From: Methanomicrobiales archaeon
Lineage (GTDB): Archaea > Halobacteriota > Methanomicrobia > Methanomicrobiales > Methanospirillaceae
NCBI GenBank assembly: GCA_012729535.1
Contig: JAAYCY010000005.1
Location: 1-64,000, forward strand
Length of the DNA: 64,000 nucleotides
Reading direction: 5' to 3'
Part shown: positions 10,930 through 19,709 of the stretch, in pieces
Layout of the letters: each line of letters starts with the position of its first letter
Numbering within the stretch: the first letter of the stretch is position 1
Translations under genes and position numbers: made by a program
The notes under the pieces: generated by a model
What the model was told of the DNA's origin: nothing
Database searches by the model: none
What the model saw: only the letters and a program-made list of their open reading frames with translations

Positions 10930-12747
10930 ATGGTGGGGCGAAGTTGTGAATGCCTGAATGTGAGCGATAGCTGTAGTTCTTTAAGGCTCGTAACCGGAAT
11001 AATTCTCTTATTATCCGTACTTACTGGTCTGGTTCTAGCAGATGATGAGCCATCTTCAGTGCGCCTAATAGTATATTCTGCATCAAATGCATCAGGTGGT
11101 TATGATCCTGTTCCTCCTGATGTTAATCTTCCGGAAAACATGAGTTTTTCTCTTCGTTCTCCCGAACTTGGATTTATAGCCCTTGATATTGCATCAAATA
11201 AAACGAAATTTATCACCAATGAATTGTTAAATATTCCCTGGGTGACGGAAGTAGAAGTTGATGCAGAACGATTCTCTGGAAGAATTGAGAAAGATGAACT
11301 GATAAATAACAGTTCTCCTGATCAATGGGCGTTTAGCAGAATTGGAATTAACTCTGAACATGGTAAAAAAAATCTTTCTCCATGTTCTGTTGCAATAATT
11401 GATACTGGGACTGATAGTAATCATCCCAATGTAGGTATGGTAATCAGTGGGTATGACTGGGTAGATCAGGACAGCAAGCCAGAGGATAGTGATGGACATG
11501 GAACAGCATTGTCCAGTATAGTCTCTATGATTGCAGATAATGCATCTTCTTCGAAATATGGTTCATCACTTTCCATTATTCCAGAGCGGATAGGTGTTGA
11601 TGGAACAATGATGTCTGCTTCTTGTTCTGCTTTGGCGATTGCTCATGCATCTGACCTTGGAGCTGACATTATTCTCATGGGATATGGTGGCTCAAAACCT
11701 TCTCTCGCCGAAGAACGAGCAATACAATATGCTACAGAAAAAGGCTGTGTATTAATCGCTTCTGCCGGTAATGAAGATTCAAACACGATGCATTTTCCCT
11801 CAGATAATTTTGAAGTAATTTCTGTGGGCTCTGTGGCAAAATCTGACGGTTTATCGTATTTTTCAAATTATGGTATATATACTGAACTTGTAGCACCAGG
11901 TGAAGAGATTATCTCAGCATGTCCGAATCTTTCATATTGCAAGGGCTCAGGAACAAGTTTTGCTGCTGCTGAAGTTGCAGGAATTACAGCTCTTGTTCAC
12001 GCAGCATACCCTGGTCTTTCTTCAGATGAAATTCGTCAGGTTCTCCAGTCATCCGCTATTGATTTGGGACGGGTTGGAAGAGATATCTATTATGGTTATG
12101 GTTTAGTCACCCTTCCTGGTGCAATACAGGCTGCTGAATCTCTTACTCTGCAAAAAACCCTGAAAGCATTTTCAATGAATAACATGACACCTGAAATCAG
12201 AAGAAATGGAGGGTTTCAAAACACAACGATTCATTCCCTTTCATTGAGTCCAGGTTGGAATTTTGTCTCAATTCCTGCTCCTCTTAAGTCAAAAAAGACA
12301 TGTCGTGATCTCTTTTCGAAAATTAATACTGATAGTCACACCATCTGGTCATATGAAGGTGGAAATTCCGGATGGGTACCTCATGATCCGGATAAAACTT
12401 TACCTCCCCTGCATGGAATTCTTGTTTATTCAGACAAGGTAACATCTGTTCCCTTGGTTCTTGATACAAAAGGTACCATAACGATGAATGTAACAAAAGG
12501 CTGGAACCTGGTGGGATCCCCGGTGCATACTATTATGTCTGCACGTGAACTTCCTTTTGGAGATCGGTTTTCCTGGGTGAGTATTCTTCCCTTCAATGCA
12601 ACAAACCAACAATATGATCCTGCTATCATCCGTGGTGCAAACGGCAGGTATGGTGATGACCGGAATATCCAACCTTTTTCAGCATTTTGGACATACCTTA
12701 ATTCAGATGGATTTCTGGTCTCGTCATCAGGGTCAAAAAGTTTCTAG
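10930..12747 (+). CDS. Secreted S8 family serine protease
   Basis: This 605-residue exported subtilase has a signal peptide (hydrophobic segment about 22-38 ending LVLADDE), a propeptide-like region to about 150, and a classical S8 catalytic domain: D158 in AIIDTGTD, H190 in DGHGTALSS, the oxyanion Asn in ASAGNEDS, and S343 in GTSFAAAEVAG. The C-terminal 180 residues hold two GWN modules (GWNFVSIP, GWNLVGSP) separated by a W-rich segment. They match the end of the preceding protease closely enough to indicate duplication or a shared cell-surface targeting domain. The start at 10930 is ATG. A weaker alternative would be an internal start closer to the hydrophobic segment. It probably degrades extracellular protein or processes the surface layer (inference). 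Confidence 0.87.
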   Translation: MVGRSCECLNVSDSCSSLRLVTGIILLLSVLTGLVLADDEPSSVRLIVYSASNASGGYDPVPPDVNLPENMSFSLRSPELGFIALDIASNKTKFITNELLNIPWVTEVEVDAERFSGRIEKDELINNSSPDQWAFSRIGINSEHGKKNLSPCSVAIIDTGTDSNHPNVGMVISGYDWVDQDSKPEDSDGHGTALSSIVSMIADNASSSKYGSSLSIIPERIGVDGTMMSASCSALAIAHASDLGADIILMGYGGSKPSLAEERAIQYATEKGCVLIASAGNEDSNTMHFPSDNFEVISVGSVAKSDGLSYFSNYGIYTELVAPGEEIISACPNLSYCKGSGTSFAAAEVAGITALVHAAYPGLSSDEIRQVLQSSAIDLGRVGRDIYYGYGLVTLPGAIQAAESLTLQKTLKAFSMNNMTPEIRRNGGFQNTTIHSLSLSPGWNFVSIPAPLKSKKTCRDLFSKINTDSHTIWSYEGGNSGWVPHDPDKTLPPLHGILVYSDKVTSVPLVLDTKGTITMNVTKGWNLVGSPVHTIMSARELPFGDRFSWVSILPFNATNQQYDPAIIRGANGRYGDDRNIQPFSAFWTYLNSDGFLVSSSGSKSF

Positions 12748-12770
12748 GTGTGTAAGGAGAAGTATACATA

Positions 12771-12989
12771 ATGGTTCAGCTTGGTGAACGCTTTTTATAT
12801 GCCTTTGAAGTTGCCGGTGCATGCATTATCGGTCTGATTTTTGTTGCAATGGCTGTCACCAGTGAATCAGCTGATATGGCCTGGAAATTAATAATTGCAG
12901 CCGTGCTTTGTTTTTCAATAGGACTGGTATTTGCAGTAATGTATATTACAAATAACCGTGAACGGGAAAAAAAGCGTTTTAAGATGTAA
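12771..12989 (+). CDS. Small two-helix membrane protein
   Basis: This 72-residue protein has two clear transmembrane helices (about 11-28 and 39-59) and a basic tail (NNREREKKRFKM). The AAGGAG sequence 14 bases before the ATG supports translation. It follows the protease gene by 23 bases and may be in its transcript. It runs convergently into groEL, whose stop is 7 bases away. I do not recognise a family and assign no function. Confidence 0.65.
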   Translation: MVQLGERFLYAFEVAGACIIGLIFVAMAVTSESADMAWKLIIAAVLCFSIGLVFAVMYITNNREREKKRFKM

Positions 12990-12994
12990 AAAAA
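12988..12994 (-). terminator. Oligo-T terminator after groEL
   Basis: Seven consecutive T on the groEL coding strand begin just after its stop codon. Archaeal RNA polymerase terminates at such oligo-T tracts. It overlaps the stop codon of the convergent small membrane gene. Confidence 0.45.
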
Positions 12995-12996
12995 GA

Positions 12997-14888
<1,892 letters not shown>

Positions 14889-14938
14889 ACATGTACTCCT
14901 TTGATTTTGCTATGCACATAATTGTTGATTAATAATTC

Positions 14939-14947
14939 TATATATAT
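14939..14947 (-). promoter_or_regulatory. TATA box of the groES-groEL operon
   Basis: TATATATAG on the minus strand lies about 50 bases before the groES start. Archaeal initiation about 25 bases downstream would give a short leader holding the AAGGAG ribosome site. Confidence 0.5.
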
Positions 14948-14977
14948 CTTATTCTTTAATTACAAATGATCTCAATA

Positions 14978-15004
14978 ATGTTGATATCATTTCAATAACA
15001 ACAT
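14978..15004. promoter_or_regulatory. Inverted repeat between groES and the HTH gene
   Basis: ATGTTG at 14978-14983 and CAACAT at 14999-15004 form 6-base inverted arms 15 bases apart. They lie upstream of the groES TATA box and just before the start of the divergent HTH gene. This is a plausible operator for the HTH protein itself, but six-base arms in AT-rich DNA can arise by chance. Confidence 0.3.
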
Positions 15005-15019
15005 CTAACTAGTTCATCC

Positions 15020-15478
15020 ATGCATCAACGTCTTACCTTACATCAAATACCTCGTCCTTTAAAGAATGAACTGACGAATGAGATATACTGGCTGTGTGAC
15101 ACGCTTGGTCTTTCAGCAGGTCGTGATCTGGACAATCTTGCAACGCAGATAGTACTAACCATACTGAGTCGTTCAGAGGGAAGTGGCATCTCTTCTGATG
15201 AACTCAGTAATCTTCTTGCAATTTCATCCAGCAGAGTAAATCACCATCTGCGAAACCTCACCCGCTCGGGAATTATCTATCGGGAAAGAAGGTTGGTTCA
15301 TCTGAGGAGGAAAAGCCTATCTGATTCCATTAGAGAAATACGTCGGGATGCTGATAGAATATTCGACGAGCTGGAACAGGTTGCTGAAGAGATTGATAAA
15401 CTCGTAGGGGTTACTTCTCAAAATGGGAAAAAGGCCCTAATAATCAGGGATTCAATGGGGATAGTTCCGCGGGCATAG
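15020..15478 (+). CDS. Winged-helix transcription regulator, possible gro regulator
   Basis: This 152-residue protein has a MarR/ArsR-like winged helix-turn-helix (about 55-105: GISSDELSNLLAISSSRVNHHLRNLTRSGIIYRERR) and a C-terminal helix rich in charged residues (SIREIRRDADRIFDELEQVAEEIDKL) that could be a dimer coiled coil. It is transcribed divergently from groES, so control of the chaperonin operon is a reasonable inference from position. I cannot assign it to a named regulator family. It has no signal peptide and probably acts in the cytoplasm on DNA. Confidence 0.7.
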   Translation: MHQRLTLHQIPRPLKNELTNEIYWLCDTLGLSAGRDLDNLATQIVLTILSRSEGSGISSDELSNLLAISSSRVNHHLRNLTRSGIIYRERRLVHLRRKSLSDSIREIRRDADRIFDELEQVAEEIDKLVGVTSQNGKKALIIRDSMGIVPRA

Positions 15479-15493
15479 AACATGGTGTTACTA

Positions 15494-15991
15494 TCAGACC
15501 TGATTTTTAGATTTTAAAATAATACTCTCAAGTTTTTTCCGCATATTCTGAGTATGTGTTCCTTCCCAGTATTGCCGATGGCAAACCGGACAATGAACCA
15601 GTGGCGTATTGTCCGGAGTGTGTGCATTATTTCGTCTATCTGCTCCTGTAGTTCCTTCCATGAGAAGCGTGTTGCAACACGAGCATCTGGTCAGCCTTAT
15701 TTCAGGGATGATCAATTCTTCATCAATCAACTGAACAATCTGATCAGACAGCCCGGAGGATTTTAATCTGATAGCGGTTTCACCCCCCCGTTGTGCAAGT
15801 TCTGCATCCTGTGTTAGAATAATCCGGTTATCTTCTTTCGCGATTGTCAAAATATTTGTGTCTTCACGCGGATCACCTGGGGACAGGTCATTTGCACTCG
15901 TGCAGTCATATCCCATGAATCGAAGATATTTACAAAGTGATCCTGCCATGCGATCACAAAGAAATTTCTTTTCAGGTTCACTCGGTTTCAT
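15494..15991 (-). CDS. Mut7-C RNase domain protein
   Basis: This 165-residue protein carries the Mut7-C domain, a PIN-related nuclease fold with a C-terminal zinc ribbon. The N-terminal part has FLCDRMAGSLCKYLRFMGYD and DTNILTIAKEDNRIILTQDAEL, matching the acidic PIN-like pattern. The zinc ribbon has RCSCCNTLLMEG and HCPVCHRQYWEGTH. The start chosen is the ATG at 15991, because it overlaps the stop of the preceding amrS gene (ATGA), a sign of translational coupling; the frame is open to 16033. Its RNA substrate is unknown. The same neighbour pair suggests a joint transcript but not necessarily a joint function. Confidence 0.85.
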   Translation of the reverse strand: MKPSEPEKKFLCDRMAGSLCKYLRFMGYDCTSANDLSPGDPREDTNILTIAKEDNRIILTQDAELAQRGGETAIRLKSSGLSDQIVQLIDEELIIPEIRLTRCSCCNTLLMEGTTGADRRNNAHTPDNTPLVHCPVCHRQYWEGTHTQNMRKKLESIILKSKNQV

Positions 15992-16995
15992 AACCGTGTA
16001 ATTATTCCTGTTTGTTCTCCACAGTACGAACATCTGCCGTCTTTGACATGTATCGGGTTAGTTGTGTATCCTGACCTACCAATGAGGAGATTATTACAAT
16101 GTGGACACCAGGTTTGTTCATATTCGTGTCCTGGAACATTTCCCAGGTACGGATAGCGAAGACCTTTTTGTTTTGCAATTTGAAATGCCCTTTCAAGAAT
16201 CCTAACCGGGGTTGCTGATATGTCCTTCATCTCAAAATCAGGATGAAAACGGGTAAAATGAACCGGGACATCAGGACCAAGATTGTCAACAACCCAGGAC
16301 ACGAGATTTCCTATCTCTTCAGGGGAATCATTGAGTCCGGGGATTACAAGGTTTACGACTTCAATATGAAGGCCTAACTCTTTTGCCCTGATAGTAGTAT
16401 CAAGAACTGGTTGTAACTTGGCCCGGCAGATCTTATGATAAAAATCCTCAGAAAAAGCCTTAATATCAACCCTCCAGGCATCAAGCTCCGGAGCAAGGTC
16501 TGTCAATGCATCCTCGGTCATATACCCGTTTGTTACATATATTGTTTTAAGTCCTTGTTTATGGGCTAGTCGTGCCATATCCTGAGTATATTCAAACCAG
16601 ATGGTCGGTTCGTTATACGTCCAGGATATCGATGAACAACCCTGAGACATCGCCCGGTTAACCCCTTCTTCCGGTGAAAGAGTTTTTAGTCTGATGCTGT
16701 CAAATGCCGCATGGGATATGTGCCAATTCTGACAATGAGTGCAGGAAAAATTGCATCCGACACTTCCCAGTGAATAGGATGTCGTTCCGGGCAGAAAATG
16801 ATACAATGGCTTTTTTTCAATTGGGTCTACTGCCTCTGCCGATACCCGTCCATAGGTATCAGCTATAAGCTGACCCCTGATGGAACGCCTCACTCCACAT
16901 ATCCCTGTTTTTGAATCAGGTATCCGACAATGAAAATTGCATAGATTGCAATGAATAACACCCGCGTCATCACGGGAATAGTGTCTAGCTTCCAT
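15988..16995 (-). CDS. amrS: AmmeMemoRadiSam radical SAM enzyme AmrS
   Basis: This roughly 335-residue radical SAM protein has the [4Fe-4S] motif in GCNFSCTHCQNW (CxxxCxxC), the SAM-binding region YNEPTIWFEY, and a C-terminal pair of CxxC motifs (WCPHCNNLL and CSYCGEQTG). It belongs to the AmrS family, formerly annotated as pyruvate-formate lyase activating enzyme-like. Members occur with AMMECR1 and MEMO proteins, neither of which is in this window. The ATG at 16995 is preceded closely by AGGTGA; a GTG at 17001 is also possible. The reaction product in this organism cannot be deduced. It overlaps the Mut7-C gene by 4 bases. Confidence 0.88.
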   Translation of the reverse strand: MEARHYSRDDAGVIHCNLCNFHCRIPDSKTGICGVRRSIRGQLIADTYGRVSAEAVDPIEKKPLYHFLPGTTSYSLGSVGCNFSCTHCQNWHISHAAFDSIRLKTLSPEEGVNRAMSQGCSSISWTYNEPTIWFEYTQDMARLAHKQGLKTIYVTNGYMTEDALTDLAPELDAWRVDIKAFSEDFYHKICRAKLQPVLDTTIRAKELGLHIEVVNLVIPGLNDSPEEIGNLVSWVVDNLGPDVPVHFTRFHPDFEMKDISATPVRILERAFQIAKQKGLRYPYLGNVPGHEYEQTWCPHCNNLLIGRSGYTTNPIHVKDGRCSYCGEQTGIITRL

Positions 16996-17095
16996 GGTCA
17001 CCTGTCAGATCACGGACCTTAGTCCATCCCTTTATATATGATTTCATTGTTCTGAATAACCTATATGGTTTCGATCGGGTAACGTATGAGGTTGA

Positions 17096-17806
17096 ATGCC
17101 GACTATTGTAATCTCTCTGGGAGGGTCTATCTTGTTTCCCGGAATAGATCGTCCGAATATCATACCCTACATCTCTGTTTTGACACGCATTTCAGCTAAA
17201 AATCGTCTTTTTGTGGTAGTCGGCGGAGGTGGAACTGCCCGTGATTACATCTCTCTTGCCCGGACATTTGGTGCTGATGAGGCATTTTCTGATGAAATTG
17301 GCATCATGGTTACCAGGCTTAATGCAACCATGCTTGTAGGTGCCCTGGGTTGTGCAGCTTATCCCCAGGTTATCCTAAACCATAACGATGCACTATGTGC
17401 TGCAGAATCTGGCAAAATTGTTGTTATGGGGGGGATAACACCTGGACAGACTACCGATGCAGTTGCTGCGGTTCTCGCAGAGCGGGTTCACGCTTCACTC
17501 TTTATCAACCTAACCGCAGTGGATGGAATTTATTCTGCAGATCCCCGAAAAGATCCTACAGCAAAGCGATATGAAAAAATGACAGCAACCGAGCTGTTAA
17601 AAGTGGTTATTGATCAACATGCAGTTGCGGGTGTAAATACCGTTATGGATATTGTTGCAGTAAAAATGATAGAGCGATGTGGTATCCCATTGCTTGTTAT
17701 GGACGGAAAAGATCCTTCCCTTCTTGAAAAAACCCTTGAAACAGGGAAATATGTGGGTACCCTGGTATCATCAGATGGGGAAAATCCCTTCCCGTTAAAA
17801 AATTGA
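17096..17806 (+). CDS. pyrH: UMP kinase (archaeal type)
   Basis: This 236-residue amino-acid-kinase-fold enzyme phosphorylates UMP to UDP in pyrimidine nucleotide synthesis. Motifs are VISLGGSILFPG (residues 4-16), VVGGGGTARDYI, GGITPGQTTDAVAA and INLTAVDGIYSADPRKDPTA, all typical of the archaeal UMPK group, which is shorter at the N-terminus than bacterial PyrH. It is cytoplasmic and probably hexameric by family. The ATG at 17096 fits the family start. The tRNA-Pro gene follows 46 bases later on the same strand. Confidence 0.93.
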   Translation: MPTIVISLGGSILFPGIDRPNIIPYISVLTRISAKNRLFVVVGGGGTARDYISLARTFGADEAFSDEIGIMVTRLNATMLVGALGCAAYPQVILNHNDALCAAESGKIVVMGGITPGQTTDAVAAVLAERVHASLFINLTAVDGIYSADPRKDPTAKRYEKMTATELLKVVIDQHAVAGVNTVMDIVAVKMIERCGIPLLVMDGKDPSLLEKTLETGKYVGTLVSSDGENPFPLKN

Positions 17807-17817
17807 AAATGCAAGGG

Positions 17818-17824
17818 TATAAAT
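17818..17824 (+). promoter_or_regulatory. TATA box of tRNA-Pro
   Basis: TATAAAT lies 29-35 bases before the first base of tRNA-Pro, the spacing expected for archaeal TBP/TFB promoters. Confidence 0.6.
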
Positions 17825-17852
17825 GGTACTGGCATCAACATATATCCCGCAC

Positions 17853-17927
17853 GGGGTAATAGGGTAGCCTGGTCCATCCTAGAGCGTTTGGGACGCTTTG
17901 ACCGCAGTTCGAATCTGCGTTACCCCA
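17853..17927 (+). tRNA. tRNA-Pro (anticodon TGG)
   Basis: The cloverleaf is complete: acceptor GGGGTAA with TTACCCC, D-arm AGG...CCT, anticodon loop TTTGGGA giving TGG, and T-arm CGCAG TTCGAAT CTGCG. The discriminator is A at 17927. CCA is not encoded. No intron is seen. Confidence 0.95.
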
Positions 17928-17936
17928 TCTTCTTTT

Positions 17937-18584
17937 ATGAAAAATCCGGATCCCAGAATTGTTCTATCACGACTAAAAAACCGGTATGATCTCACTACAT
18001 GTCGTGATGAATTTTTGCATTTTTCAAACCCATATGAAACCCTGATTGCAACCATTCTTTCTGCACAAACTACCGACAGGACGGTAAACCAGGTCACATC
18101 AAAGCTTTTTGCCCAGTATCCGTCTGTATCTGATCTAGCAGGAGCCGAGATATCAGGAGTTGAAAAAATTATTTTATCTACTGGTTTTTATCATGCAAAA
18201 GCCAGGAATATTATCGCCGCTTCACGAATGGTCATGAATGAATTCGATGGAAAGGTTCCTGACCGGATGGAAGACCTGGTTCGTCTTCCAGGTGTTGGAA
18301 GAAAGACTGCTAACATTGTGCTAGCTCATGCCTTTTCAAAAACAGAGGGTATTGCAGTTGATACTCATGTAAAACGGATATCCATCCGTCTTGGATTGAC
18401 CCGGCATTCAAATCCTCTGGATATAGAAACTGACCTTACCAGGATTTTTACTCGTGATAACTGGGCTGAAATAAACGGGCTTTTTATTCTTCATGGAAGG
18501 AGAGTATGCACATCCCGAAAACCTCAATGCATGTCATGTGATCTTTCCGACATATGTTTTTATGCAAATACTCATGCTGAATAG
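17937..18584 (+). CDS. nth: Endonuclease III (DNA glycosylase/AP lyase)
   Basis: This 215-residue base-excision repair enzyme removes oxidised pyrimidines and nicks abasic sites. It has the helix-hairpin-helix LPGVGRKTANIVL with the catalytic Lys, the catalytic Asp in AVDTHVKR, and the C-terminal [4Fe-4S] loop with spacing C-x6-C-x2-C-x5-C (CTSRKPQCMSCDLSDIC). The frame is open into the tRNA-Pro gene. I chose the ATG at 17937, 10 bases after the tRNA, because it begins the conserved region and does not overlap the tRNA. This tight spacing suggests read-through from the tRNA promoter or a leaderless message. Confidence 0.93.
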   Translation: MKNPDPRIVLSRLKNRYDLTTCRDEFLHFSNPYETLIATILSAQTTDRTVNQVTSKLFAQYPSVSDLAGAEISGVEKIILSTGFYHAKARNIIAASRMVMNEFDGKVPDRMEDLVRLPGVGRKTANIVLAHAFSKTEGIAVDTHVKRISIRLGLTRHSNPLDIETDLTRIFTRDNWAEINGLFILHGRRVCTSRKPQCMSCDLSDICFYANTHAE

Positions 18585-18634
18585 AAAAATACGAATAATT
18601 TTAAAAATTATCCTAAAAAATAGAAATTAATTAA

Positions 18635-18706
18635 TGGACCGAGCGGGAATTGAACCCGCGGCCTCTACCATGCCAAGGTAGCGATCTCCCACTGATCTAC
18701 CGGCCC
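18635..18706 (-). tRNA. tRNA-Ala (anticodon GGC)
   Basis: The cloverleaf on the minus strand has acceptor GGGCCGG paired with TCGGTCC, including the G3-U70 pair that marks alanine tRNAs. The anticodon stem CTACC-GGTAG holds loop TTGGCAT (anticodon GGC), and the T-arm is GCGGG TTCAATT CCCGC. CCA is not encoded. Confidence 0.95.
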
Positions 18707-18838
18707 GCCTTATTAGGTTATAATTTCATCCATATATACTCACCTGTCTGGTTTTTTTTCATCATTTTCAGGTAACTTTGGTATTACGTTGAAAATGAAA
18801 GAGTTTTGTCTTAAAACCTCTAATAGTAAAGGATAATT

Positions 18839-19516
18839 ATGTTAGGAATTATTGGTGGAACTTCATTACTCGATTATTCTGGTTCTGATTTCAAAAAAAT
18901 AAAAAAACACACCCCTTACGGGACCAGTGAATTATTCAAAGGTGATGGATTCTATCTGCTTTTGAGACATCAGGACCAGAGGGCACCTCATATTATACCA
19001 TTCCGTTCACATTTAGCTGCGCTTAAACTTGCAGGTGTTGATCGGGTGATTTCAATTGGATCAACCGGTTCACTCCGCGAGAATATCCCCCCAGGGTTGC
19101 ATATTATCCCTGATGATTATATAAGTCAGGCTTCTGTTCCAACTATCTTTAACCATTCTATTCACCATGTAAATCCGGTATTTGACCCGACTCTGCGATC
19201 TCACCTGGAATCTCTCTGTCCAGGTGCTGTTAATGGGGGAACCTACATACAGACCTGTGGGCCCCGACTTGAAAGCAGGTCTGAGATAAAGGCTATGGCA
19301 GTATATGCACATGTTGTAGGCATGACGATTGCCAGTGAATTAACATTGGCATCAGAATTTTCCTTACCATTTGCTGCAATCTGTACCATCGATAATTATG
19401 CAAATGGAATATGCGATGAAGAAATAAGTTATGAATCAATCCTTGCAACCATACAAATAAATCAGGATAAAACATTGAATCTCCTTGATGGAATTATTGG
19501 TCTAAGTATATATTAG
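18839..19516 (+). CDS. MTA/MTI phosphorylase family nucleoside phosphorylase
   Basis: This 225-residue purine nucleoside phosphorylase belongs to the MTAP branch. It has IIGGTSLLDY at the N-terminus (phosphate loop), the phosphate-binding RHQ, SIGSTGSLRE, the substrate-site segment TCGPRLESRSEIK, and VGMTIASELTLASE, then DNYANG. Archaeal relatives in methanogens cleave 5'-methylthioinosine, or 6-oxopurine nucleosides, to base and ribose-1-phosphate in purine and methionine salvage. The residues that separate the MTA from the MTI type cannot be judged surely by eye, and the Asp after the tyrosine loop (DNYANG) would favour 6-oxopurines. It stands alone. Confidence 0.8.
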   Translation: MLGIIGGTSLLDYSGSDFKKIKKHTPYGTSELFKGDGFYLLLRHQDQRAPHIIPFRSHLAALKLAGVDRVISIGSTGSLRENIPPGLHIIPDDYISQASVPTIFNHSIHHVNPVFDPTLRSHLESLCPGAVNGGTYIQTCGPRLESRSEIKAMAVYAHVVGMTIASELTLASEFSLPFAAICTIDNYANGICDEEISYESILATIQINQDKTLNLLDGIIGLSIY

Positions 19517-19665
19517 GAACTGGATGAAAATTTTATTATAAGTATTTAAAAAAACATACTGCCTGAAGTCGCATAATCTGTAGAGTGGTAGCAAATTAAA
19601 AATCACTCTATATTAGACACTTATTCGAAGTAATGAAAAATTATCAGATGGTTTTAACCATATTG

Positions 19666-19682
19666 TAACATATCATATGTTA
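19666..19682. promoter_or_regulatory. 17-base palindrome upstream of the PAS kinase
   Basis: TAACATAT-C-ATATGTTA is a perfect palindrome of 8-base arms about 30 bases before the kinase frame. It may be an operator. Its AT-rich make-up leaves chance as an alternative. Confidence 0.3.
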
Positions 19683-19709
19683 TCGGTTTGTCACCACGGG
19701 TGATTTGAT

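Noticed and set aside
14978-15004. CIRCE heat-shock element
   Set aside because: The arms ATGTTG/CAACAT do not match the CIRCE consensus, so I keep it only as a possible local operator.
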